Below are positions 54,563 through 64,000 of a DNA stretch of 64,000 bases, one piece after another. How positions within the stretch are numbered: the first letter of the stretch is position 1; each line of letters opens with the position of its first letter. The notes beneath the pieces are model-generated. The model saw only the letters and a program-made list of their open reading frames with translations, had not been told where the DNA came from and made no database searches. Source of the stretch: Mesodorylaimus sp. YZB2_4 (taxonomy: Eukaryota; Nematoda; Enoplea; Dorylaimida; Dorylaimidae); the NCBI GenBank assembly GCA_030248295.1, contig JASANH010001722.1:372001-436000 (forward strand), in the 5' to 3' direction. A program made the position numbers and the translations under genes.

Positions 54563-56729
54563 TAATAATGCTCTTTAGTGCGTTCTCGGAGCGTCGATTG
54601 GCCGCCCGAATACGCTTTCTCAGACCCAATAATGAAGGAACACTATTTAGAAACACCTTACAAACTGCAGATTTTGCCACAGAGTGTAATGCGACAGAAA
54701 ATTTAGTGAATGTTGGCAATAAGCCGATTGCTCGCTCCAAGCTTCCCAACGCGATGTAACTATTACTTAGCTTCTCTGAGCGATTACTTAGTAAGCAAAT
54801 ACTTGAATACTTATTCTTCATTGTACACCCGTCTAAGCATTTGCTTAGCTAAGTAATACTCAGCTGACCAAGCACTAGCTTAGCTCAGTCGAACGGGTTC
54901 TGACATAATTTTGGCGGAAGTCATGATCCTTGCACGAATTTAGGTTCTAGAACAATTCATGAAGACATGAAGCACCACGCCAGAAATAAAACACTGATGG
55001 AGAAGCATTTCAACTAGCTGCGCATTTTCGCGCTTTCAGTCGGCCAGTAAAGTACTTCTCGTATTTCTGTCTGTATTCATACCCGGTATATTGCTATAGC
55101 TGCCATTAAATGTCTCAGTGCTTCATCAGAAAGCACAAATGTTTTCTGCAGTCGGTACAAACATAACTTTCCTTAGTCAGCTCTCACCTCCTTGGCAGAG
55201 ATCACCTTGATTACCCCCGAAATGTGCTGGAGAGTTGAATAGTAAGAGGTGTAATAGCTTTATTTTGTGCTTCATTTCATTTTGCGTAATTCCTCCCTCA
55301 TTTTTGCCTATTTGCTCAATAATTAACATCTTTTTTGACTTAAGTCTGCGCACCAAATGTAGAGTAGAAGACAACAGTGGAAAGATGCAAGATAAAATCA
55401 GGTTTGAACGAGTGTAGGCTGTTTGTGCCGACTCACGATCAGAGTACGTAGTATACATGCAAGTTTCCTACATTTGAAAAATTGAATTTCCCGCTTTAAG
55501 CTGCTTATGAAAATTTTTACGTACATTAGTGGACAAAAGTGAGGCACGTTTCTGACTTTTTCACTTATGGCAGCAGTTACTCACTAGAGGGTAGCCTTAC
55601 GGCGTTTCTCACAAGATATGTGAATGAAGCACGAAAAACTGGGTTTATTTCTCCGTCAACAGCTCATCTGGTAGAAGAAATAGTCGAGCACGACAAATGT
55701 TTAAAAAAAATTCAGGAAACTCAGAAAATTCAGATTGCTCGGACAAAAGTATGGCACCTTGTTTGAAATGACTGATTTGTCCTATTTTCCATGTATACCA
55801 ACTGACCATGGAAATTCTTTGACCATGGAAATTCTTTCCGCATCATTTATTTCCGTTCACATACTCTCAATTTATTATCGGCGAATTTATTAGTGTCCAC
55901 CAAACCCATCTTCGTGAGAGCGCGCTAAGCCTAGCCACTCAATGGCGCTGCGCCTCAACCCGTTCAGTTGATGTTTCTAAACACCGCGCCGAAAAGTAAA
56001 CCAGGAACACCAGCGCCAGCAACTTTCGATAGTCGATAACTCAAAAGTGATTGAACCGAAAAAGTTGATTTTTCGCAAGCTTTGCAAGATAAGTCAGATC
56101 TGCAACCATGTCAATTTTTATCGAAATCCGTCCAGTACCTGACGAGCGACGGATAAAAAAAGCTGAAACAGTGACTATTTTCAGAATTAACTTTTCGGAA
56201 ATCGAAGCTTTAAAAAAATGACCGTCAAAAGGCAAAGTCCGAAAGTTTCAGCTTGCAGAAAAACTAACATTCACAACTGTGCGGCCTCTGGTTGTTGATC
56301 CAGGCACATGTTGTCCCTCCTCCTCGTCTTCTCCCCCCTGAACAAGAAATCGCCTATTCTGGAACTCGACCATGGCCGGACGGATTTTGATAAAAATTAG
56401 CACGATTCTAGACTCGGCCGATTCTGCTATGTGTGCAGAAAATAAAAAATTTTCGTCGCCCCGTTCCAGAGTTATTAGCCGGCGAAAATCGTCCTTTCGC
56501 ATTGGGCGTCTGGTTGCCTGGTCTAAGCAGGCACTACCATGCCTGCTGATACAGTTCACAAGTGACAAAAAGTACCCACTGGTGCCTTTTGCGATAAAGA
56601 GCGAAAGCTGACACATGCTGGCACTGTATAGAGGCAAGGAAGAACGAGGCAAGAGAACAGTTGATCACAGGCGAGCTGAGAGCCAGGTGGTCACTATTCG
56701 TCGTTTACACCGTGTAGCTGGTACATCAT
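54563..56729. other. Intergenic, simple-sequence patch
   Basis: 54770-54890 is rich in CTTAG/CTAAG words of both orientations (TTACTTAG, CTTAGCTAAG, GCTTAGCT). GACCATGGAAATTCTTT is directly repeated near 55804-55840. A 75-codon reading at 55539-55766 has no motif. No gene supported. Confidence 0.45.
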
Positions 56730-58359
56730 TCAGGGATTGTATGTGTAGTGTGCACAACACGCGTTGCTCGTTTTGTTGGGATTATCTCTGGCAGACCACG
56801 TGAACAAGTCGCAGGTATTCGTGTCCAACCAAAAGTTTAAACTACGGCACCATAGTTTGGTGTCGCACAGCTGGGCGCACTCCTGCATGGTCGACGAAGC
56901 ATATGTGGCCATCACAGTTTCAGTGAGGCAGATATTGGGAAAGTGGGTGTATGTACGGGATGAGTCTGAAACAAAAAAGTTGAATAGAATGACATCATAA
57001 ATAATTTTTTTGCGATCACATGAACCAATTTAAAACCATATTTTACACGAAAAGCAAGGAGTCCATTTTTGCCTTGCGAGGAGAAGAATAAAATGAAAGC
57101 AGAATTGGGCTTTAAGAGACTCCGAAATTTGATGCGATGATAGCTGCGTATTTAACAGGGCAAAAGAGCGGAAGCAGTACTTTCACACGCGTTAGTCAGA
57201 ACATGCGAACGCTCGATTAGTTTCCCATCCCCTGGTTTTTTGGTTGAAAAATACGCTGTGCCCCAACGTGCCCCAAAGATGTTAAGATGCATGTTCTGCG
57301 ACAGTGTGGTGAAGCCGAGCACGTCAGCTTGGCTCGATTTCCCCGATCAAGGCACGATGCGGAATGTAAGAAACAAGATGTTGACTGAAATTGAATGAGT
57401 TAAGTACTAAAAACCAAAGCCTGTAAAGGCTAAGGAAGAGCTAGCATTGCGAAATGACATGGCATTTTATATGCCCTCTCGGATAATTTAAACCTCGCCT
57501 TGACCCGATTTGAATAAGACCCATGATCTTTCGAGAAGTTACTGTGGTTTTAAACTAGCAAAGCAGCAATGGACCATTTTACAGTTTCTACGAATATTTT
57601 CAAATAGTGGGCAACGCCACGCGGGAGATTCAAATTTGCAACCTTCAAGAAACTGTGAAATGGTCCATGGATTTTGCCTACGTTCGTACATGGAATGACG
57701 CACAGCGGCAAACCCACTGAGTCGCAATACCAATCGCCGATCAGTGGGTTGATCAAGTTACTGGCCCACCACCACCAGATGCCCACGCAAAGGCCTAAAA
57801 CTGTGCCGCAGTCCTCGTTCCTGTTCCGAATCCACGTGTTGGCCCCCGTAAGCTTTGGATCGAAGGTGGAGCTGGTGTCGTACCAGCGCAGCTTGTGGGT
57901 TGGAATGAAGCATTCGTCACTAGTGACATTCTCGTGTTTTAAGGCAAACCACATAATGCTCTTGTTTTTTATTTCCTCCTACAGAGATTATACTTTTAGT
58001 CATTCGATAGATTCCGTGTCTGCTTTACACAAGCAAGCTGCTTACCCTCCACGTTGACATGATAGTTGTGAACTCGCTACTCGTATGAAACTGAGCCAAC
58101 GTTCCGCCCTGGTCTTCACAGGCCTTCCACGAATCCGACCAGTTGGCTGTTTTTTTGGCAACGAAAAAGCAGCGATTGCCGTCCACGAAGCCATTGTGGA
58201 CATTTGTGCACGCTGCGTCGAAATCAGCCGCCGTGGCGTAACATTGGTGTTGGGCTCCTGCAAACAGATTCCTAACTGACAGGGCATAAAACAAATTATC
58301 TTACCTGCTTGACGAAATTCTTGAAGAGACATACAGAATATCAAGAAGAGCACGAGCAT
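56730..58359 (-). CDS. Secreted C-type lectin/PAN protein, copy 4 (intact)
   Basis: Four exons join in phases 1-0-1: 58305-58359, 58046-58257, 57690-57960 and 56730-56965 (TGA), giving about 257 residues. Exon 1 is a signal peptide (MLVLFLIFCMSLQEFRQA). Exons 2-3 form a C-type lectin-like domain with FVDGNRCFFVAKKTANWSDS, WKACEDQGGTLAQFHTSSEF, four consecutive W in GIWWWWASN and C-terminal CDSVGLPLC. Exon 4 is the PAN-like domain (CAQLCDTKLWCRSLNFW, then CDLFTWS and CCAHYTYNP). No disabling change is seen. EPN/QPD and WND calcium-binding triplets are absent, so sugar binding cannot be assumed. A diverged, broken PAN exon of the same subtype follows at 59147-59380. Confidence 0.88.
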
Positions 58360-59146
58360 CCTTGATGGAAATTCACTCTGTCCGCGTAAAGTTCAGACTT
58401 TTTCCTTGCTCCAAGGCTTCCTCTCACTTCTAACTCGAAGATTCTGGACCGAAACAGAGAGGAAGCCTAGGTCAGGTATGATGAGCACCAGGCTTATTCA
58501 AGAATACAAAATTGTCAGAGGGGAACAGGTTCTATCGCGTTCAATCAATAATTCTTAGAAAGTTGATGACCGATACTCACAATAGAAGCAAGTGACGCAC
58601 ACGAACGAACGACTTGTGAACGTTGCCTAGCTCCCTGGCTTTTTCAAGTGTTTTTGAGCTCTTTACGCCGTGGACAACACGAGGGGAGATTAAAGCGAGA
58701 TGATGTGTCGTGAGACTCTCTTTTCAAGTGGACTCCGACGACTATACTGTACATCCCAGAGCATGGAGCATGATCTCGACCTTGAAAATTACTCAAATAG
58801 GCGTATTTTGAAAAGTCGCTGCCTCCTGTGTGATGCGTAAAGTTCGGACTTCTTTCGACTTCTAACTTGAAAAAGACTTTGTGTAAAAGCTAGAATAACA
58901 GCGTAGTTAGACAACAGAATACTTCGATTAGATTTTTTACGTGCTGTATGAAAAGACATATGCAAGGCGAAACTGTTTAGCAGGTGACGAGTACTTGTCA
59001 TAAAAGGACGTTTCCAGAAGCAACAACCACTCATAGGCTGAGGCTACACAAACAAAGGGCTGATGGAAAGAACATAATCGTATCATTTGTAAATTGCGCC
59101 GTCATTCTGACCACGTCGCTGGACTCACATTGTCAAACGGCGTCGT
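58360..59146. other. Upstream region of lectin copy 4, nothing recognised
   Basis: No core promoter motif that I can stand behind. Otherwise non-coding. Confidence 0.4.
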
Positions 59147-59380
59147 TCAGAGATCGTAAGTGTAGTGAGCGCAGCAAGTGTTGCTCGTCTTGTTCGGGTT
59201 ATCCCTTGCGGACAAAGTAAATAAATCGCATGTATGCGTGTCCAACCAAAAATTAAAACTTCGACACCAAAGTTTGGTGTCGCACAGCTGGGCGCAATAT
59301 TGCATGGTCGATGGTGAGTTTGTGGCCATCACATTCAGTGAGGCAGGTATTGGGAAAGTGCGTGTAAGTACGTGCTGCGT
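59147..59380 (-). pseudogene. Orphan PAN exon, copy 5, two-base deletion
   Basis: This 234-base segment matches exon 4 of lectin copy 4 (236 bases), including the TTTTCAG acceptor. It contains TKLWCRSFNFWLDTHTCDLF and CCAHYTYDL before TGA. Two bases are missing (CACTGAATGTG where copy 4 has CACTGAAACTGTG), so the acceptor-side frame does not lead into the PAN frame. None of the other lectin exons is found upstream, where the MITE and an inverted repeat sit instead. It is a duplicated, dead exon. Confidence 0.85.
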
Positions 59381-59498
59381 CTGAAAAGAAAATTTACTCG
59401 AACGACATCATCACTCGCACGCAGTTTGCGGTGAAGAAGCGATCTGAACCAATATTTTACGCTGCAACTAACGATAAGATATACCATGGCTATACTCA

Positions 59499-59630
59499 AG
59501 GCGCATTTTATAGTCGACAAAATTTCTACTCCCACCCCTAGGGTCAGTGTAATTGCCATATACTTAAGCGCATGCTATTACTCCTACCCGAGGGGTAGGT
59601 GTAGAAATTTTGTCTACTATAAATGCGCCT
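59499..59630. mobile_element. PIF/Harbinger-like MITE, copy 2
   Basis: 132 bp, inverted relative to the copy at 8478-8607, with AGGCGCATTTTATAGTCGAC and its complement at the ends. The flanks are TCA (59496-59498) and TTA (59631-59633). The uninterrupted site survives at 61118-61120 as a single TTA (TAA on the plus strand). This shows a 3-bp duplication with one later mutation. Confidence 0.88.
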
Positions 59631-59633
59631 TTA

Positions 59634-61160
59634 GGAATTCCAGGCTCTCCGGACCACGCTCAAACCGGTTTTCTAACATGGACCATGGGTTACCGTGTGT
59701 CGAACAGTGAAGTTCAAATTTGGAATTTTAATGCTATCGTGAAAATAATAGTTTCACTGAATTACTTGCATCAGACTGAACCGTCTTACAAACTATAATG
59801 CTTTTTTATTTTTTAATTGAAAAATTTGAATTTGGCGCTTGAACCTTGATGCGCAGGCTAGCAGACCTTTACATCTGCGCACCCTGGAAATCTTGCCGAA
59901 CCGAATCAATAATAAGCACGCCCGTTAACCTACTCGGTTAGGTTCACTGGAACGTCCTACCTCGAAGGTACGCAAGTCGCCTTTTCTCTTTCTTTATTCA
60001 CAAGAGCAAGAGGAGAGAGACCGTCCAAGGAGACAGCCCGAATGGCCAACCCCAATCCACGTGCGGACCTGTCCTTATATAGACAGTCGCTCTAGACACG
60101 AACACACTAATTATCTGAGCTGTTCCTACCAAGTAAACACAATTAAGGATATCCAGACTACTAATTACAGCACGACACATTCACTCCTATCTTCTTCCGT
60201 CCGTCCTGGCGCCAGTCGCTTGCTGGGACAGGCGAGGTCCACATTCTAATTACAACAAACTCCATATCTACGCCATTCGTGTACAAGTCGGGTCACCGAA
60301 GGATATTGGTACATGCGTTGTACTAATCAATCCTAGCTCAAACAAAGAGTCAATCCTGTCGATTCAGACCATTCCTTATCTATAGAATTTCTCAAGATAA
60401 GCTCATATATATAAGATAAGCTCTCTAGCCAGCCCATATATGCTGGCTAGACAAAGGGAAGATTGGTTGAGCTAACATTACTGACTATCGTGTTTATTTT
60501 ATTGGTAAAGCACCTACTGATATTTCCCGGTAGCGCTTGCTGGAGCGCCAAGCACTTGCGTGCGCATGTAGTACATCTGGCCCGCATCATATGTTTATTA
60601 GAAAGTGAGCCTGCATTAAGCAGTTCGCTAGACGATAACGAGTGCAGAGTGCCTTATTTTTTAAAGTTCAGCGAGAAGCCAATTTTTCCGTGCCGTTTTC
60701 TTGATTTTAGAGAGATTTAGCTCTTACACCTTGAAGCTGCATAAAGAACCACACACAGGAAAATAATCAACAGTAATTTTTCAAGTTCAAGTCAACACAA
60801 TTGGTTCCATCTTGCTCTCTGCATATGGGTACAGAGTGCTGTAAAGAACTACGTTCGTTGCCGGGTGCGCATGCTGCAGCAAATTTTCGCGCATGTAGCA
60901 ATTTATAGCAAACGCCCGGACAAGACGCTGCGTGCCCCCAAATTCAAATTTTTCAATGGAAAAAAACATCATAATTTGTAAGACTGATGCAAGGAATTCA
61001 GTGAAACTATTATTTTCACGATAGCATGAATATTCCAATTTACGATAGCATTAAAAATCCAAGTTCTTTCTGCGTTAGAAAGCCGGTTTGAGCGTGGTTC
61101 GGAGAGCCTAGAATTCCTAAGTGTAGCCATGCACTTTCCCAACACCTGTCGCACTTGTAT
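59634..61160. repeat. Inverted repeat pair (59634-59790 and 60960-61117)
   Basis: The left arm reads AGGAATTCCAGGCTCTCCGG, CGCTCAAACCGG and TGCTATCGTGAAAATAATAG. The right arm is its reverse complement with a short extra segment. Just past the right arm, GCACTTTCCCAACACCTG at about 61130 matches the start of the PAN exon at 59147-59380 in the collinear position and strand. The duplicated unit therefore once included that exon. 59800-60950, between the arms, has no gene that I can support. Confidence 0.7.
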
Positions 61161-62482
61161 TGTTCCATGTACCTTGTCTTGTGTAGGAAAAGTGCAGAAA
61201 TAAAAACCAAATTGGCTTGAAAGACTAACGACCATGTAAAATCGATGTCGTAAAATTAAAAAAGGATATCAGATTCAGATTTAGATGCGGGGTAGCCAAA
61301 TTTCAGGTCCTTCAGCGCCTATGCATAAAAGTCGACATTCATGTTTGTGAAGGGGGAACCATGAGGAAATGTAATTTTCTGTTATTGAATGATCTAGATA
61401 ACAGTCGACAATTTTGGATATCCCTACTGAAAAGAGGGTGCTGAATTCGAATAGGGGCCATCCATAAAGGTCGACCGCACAAAATCTCGATTTTTTTACC
61501 CCCCTCCACTGACCGCATGCCGACCACTTCTCGCAAACCCCCCTCAAAAATGGTCCACCACTTCAGCCAGACCCCACCCCCCTTTCCAAACGCAGTTTTG
61601 TCAAATGATCTATCTTATGCTTTCTTGAGCTTGACAAGGTGCCATCTCCTTCGAAGACAAATCTTTTTTTCGATTCATGGAGCGGTGTTTTATTTTGTAA
61701 AAGCCTCCACAAACTTTTCCCACAACTTTTCCCCATATTTTTTAAAAGGTTTGCGGGTTGGGCCGCGCCAGCCCAGTTCTCCACTCGGGACTTTCAATAA
61801 TATTAGCTGGCCAGCAGTCATGATATGATGAGCCAGGCTGTGAGGTGACTAAGGATAGGCGGGGATTCCAATCCTGATCCTGACATTGAGGCATCGGGAT
61901 TCTGCATATAATTATGACATGCATAAGCATGCTACACTCTGATCCATCATATCTGCCGTGAAACAGTAGCGATGAAGAGACAATAGCAGCATCAGCTCGA
62001 ATCGATAATTATAGCTACACTGATTTTACTTTGCCCAGGGTGGCCTTGCTGGACGCGCATCGAAACGGCGAATGTACTCATCAATTTCAGCTTATTTATA
62101 ATGACTGAAACTCAACCTGATAAAAAGCTTTGAAAAACCTAGATGATCAAAGTGCCCCGTATTTCCCATCTCACGTATTTCTCACAAAGACTAAGCAGAA
62201 TCTGAGCGCCAGTGCGCAATCTTAGGAAGGTCTAGCTATTTTCTTAGAAAGATCTTTTAAAGTGCAATTTCTGTCAAAGATCTTGGTAAGACCTAGCTGA
62301 GAACACAAAACCTCGGAAGATCTTGGTAAGATTTCCATCACTAAGAAACCACTGATGCATTCTAGAATTCTTGCCTAGTTCTCATCAAGATCCTGGTAAG
62401 ATGAAATCTTTTTGAAAAAATAAGTAAGGCCTTACAAAAGCTTTGTAGAGGCTCGACTGGCAATCGATACTCTGCACGGAGC
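61161..62482. other. Intergenic, nothing recognised
   Basis: No supported gene. Repeated AAGATCTTGGTAAGAT words (about 62275-62405) form a loose simple repeat. Confidence 0.45.
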
Positions 62483-62590
62483 CGGCAGCTGGGAGCGTCA
62501 CCCGTCAGGGTGACGTTTCAGCCATGTACTAGGTCGGAGGACTTAGTAGGCTGCCTTGGGTTTTTGGCGTGGTGCAAAAGCTCCACCGGT
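62483..62590 (+). repeat. Structured dispersed repeat, copy D (diverged)
   Basis: The core at 62483-62555 keeps the same fold with different bases. The closing helix is GGCAGC/GCTGCC. Arms are GTCACCC/GGGTGAC and TACTAGGTC/GACTTAGTA. The joining word is GTTTCAGCC, and ATCGATACTCT lies upstream, both as in copy A. Same orientation as copy A. Confidence 0.65.
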
Positions 62591-63590
62591 CACTCCCTCC
62601 AGTAATACGGACCCAGTCGTATTACAGCTTGACTGCTTGACTGCTGGAAAGACTCCTGCAATTTTTCCGTGGATTCTTTTAATTGGCCTCGCTATTCATT
62701 TTTGTTTTATTAAATATGTTCATATGCCATCAACTCTTCAGCTAGCACTTCCCGTTCCACCAAGGATATCAAAATCGCAAGATCAACTAGATTTTTCAGG
62801 GGCAACACTCCCAAATCTGATGACAGTCTAACGTTATACAGAAAATTCCCATATTGCCTATCATATCTTTTACCATGAGAAATATTACTAGCTCCTTCCT
62901 TCCACAATTTCAACATACGAATATTTTGAGGCTTCACCAAATCATCGACGTGATAATTAAAAATTTGAAATTCTGTACACAAGGCGAAGGTTTATCACCA
63001 ACAGTCATCATTCGGGACACTGACGCAAAAAGTTCATTACCACATTCAATAAATTTTCGACGAAGCACGTGCTTTACTGAGGAAAATAGACTCATCTCCT
63101 TCGTGTGTGCAAACGATGTACGACTTCAAACAAAAAATCCCGATCCCAGAGAAAGGTGATCCCGACCTATCCCCTAGAGGTGACCATCCTCACGGCAGAT
63201 TCCCTGTGTCTGCACTGGGAGCACCTCCACACGAGGGCATACTGGTTGAGAAGAGGCTAGGCTTATCGTTAGCTCAGGGACCTTCCCGAATGGTGTTCGA
63301 AGACAGTGTCCCAATTCTCTACTCCTTGGGTGGGCGTCTGCCATATGACAGTAGCACGGGTGTCGCCCAGAGCCAGGTTTCCAAAGCCAGCGACAAGCTT
63401 CTAAATTGCCGTCCTCCGTCGGAATAGAACCTTACCCTTACCTCACCTTACCCAGCGTTAAACGCAAAGGTATGAACGTGGTAGGCAACCACCCCTTATA
63501 TGCAGCCGATATCATGCACCAGAGCAACGACCCTTGCTATTCGCAACCGTACGCATACCGTTTTCAACATCATTGACCATTTAATATATG
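62591..63590 (+). other. Probable LINE sequence upstream of the RT fragment
   Basis: A plus-strand reading at 63107-63427 (PIPEKGDPDLSPRGDHPHGR and on) and the CTTACCCTTACCTCACCTTA block near 63432 look like the 5' or inter-ORF part of a retroelement. No domain can be named. A minus-strand reading at 62710-62982 has no motif. Confidence 0.3.
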
Positions 63591-63799
63591 ATGGACTCGT
63601 GTGCAGGATGTCCTGAAGACGTCTCATCTAATCATGAAACTAACCACTGCAAACAAATTATGAAAGCTTTTGCTGCTAGTCACCACCGGGCCATCATGTG
63701 TGCCAGGAGTTCCGAGAATACTGGAAATTACTCATGTATCAGATACGATTTCGTACTGTTTTCTCTCATGCTAAACACATATTTGTTATGCGTGTTTCT

Positions 63800-63962
63800 T
63801 TCGCGCTTTACCGTCTTTCGCTGTTTTAAAATCGCCTACATCATTCTAATACCGAAGCCTGGCGATCGCGCTACAGCCATGAATTATCGACCAATTTCTC
63901 TGCTCCCTGTTTTGTCAAGAATATTAGAAAATCACGTTCTTTGTTTACTGCAACCAACTTAA
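63800..63962 (+). pseudogene. LINE reverse transcriptase fragment
   Basis: The reading FKIAYIILIPKPGDRATAMN followed by YRPISLLPVLSRILENHV is the N-terminal RT block of non-LTR retrotransposons (PIPK.G, NYRPISLL, K/RILE). It stops at TAA (about 63960-63962) soon after. No endonuclease domain is evident upstream, and the rest of the RT would lie to the right of the window or after a frame change. It is a dead fragment or the start of a damaged element. Confidence 0.7.
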
Positions 63963-64000
63963 CTACAGGGGCGCTCATTAATGTCACCCAAACGATACAC

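Noticed and set aside
63432-63460. Telomere-like repeat (CTTACCCTTACC)
   Set aside because: Only a few imperfect units, next to retroelement sequence. There is no long regular array.
1-64000. CRISPR array, prokaryotic operon or phage
   Set aside because: Spliced animal genes with GT..AG introns fill the window. No regular repeat-spacer array and no prokaryotic gene order were seen.

Overview
This window is nuclear DNA of an invertebrate animal. Its genes are split by introns of about 50-500 bp with GT..AG ends. They include CDC40, CRIPT, a sphingolipid delta-4 desaturase, a DEG/ENaC channel, a rhodopsin-type receptor and a family of secreted C-type-lectin/PAN proteins. The receptor is of the FMRFamide-receptor-like kind that is expanded in nematodes and tardigrades. 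An ecdysozoan such as a tardigrade is therefore my best guess, but nothing seen fixes the species. Most of the rest is transposon debris: palindromic MITEs, foldback elements, a tRNA-like SINE, LINE and MULE remnants, and long inverted repeats.

Layout. 1-5.8 kb: the 3' end of CDC40, then all of CRIPT, whose second intron carries a foldback element. An inverted, decayed copy of one CDC40 exon lies beyond. 6-13.1 kb: a ruined receptor paralog, two MITEs, cryptic exons and the better receptor copy, which has a one-base frameshift. 14.5-34.3 kb: a repeat-rich block with two damaged lectin/PAN genes in opposite orientation, a 1.8-kb sequence present as inverted copies (17.4-19.2 and 32.5-34.3 kb), a nested TIR transposon and several dispersed repeats. 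34.6-43 kb: a SWIM/MULE transposase remnant, a secreted proline-rich protein, an unexplained exon, an intact lectin/PAN gene and a four-exon type II membrane protein that I do not recognise. 44.5-48.5 kb: an intact seven-exon desaturase, then the 3' end of a DEG/ENaC gene with an in-frame stop. 49.7-53.7 kb: a SINE, a composite repeat and the C-terminal part of a LINE. 56.7-64 kb: a second intact lectin/PAN gene, an orphan broken PAN exon, a MITE with its empty site preserved nearby, and a LINE reverse-transcriptase fragment at the right edge.

Common themes. The housekeeping genes have no visible link to one another. The lectin/PAN genes are one local family: five loci share the same four-exon plan (signal peptide; two lectin exons; PAN exon) with intron phases 1-0-1, and they are at different stages of decay. 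A second theme is a roughly 80-base structured sequence found four times, with paired segments that differ between copies.
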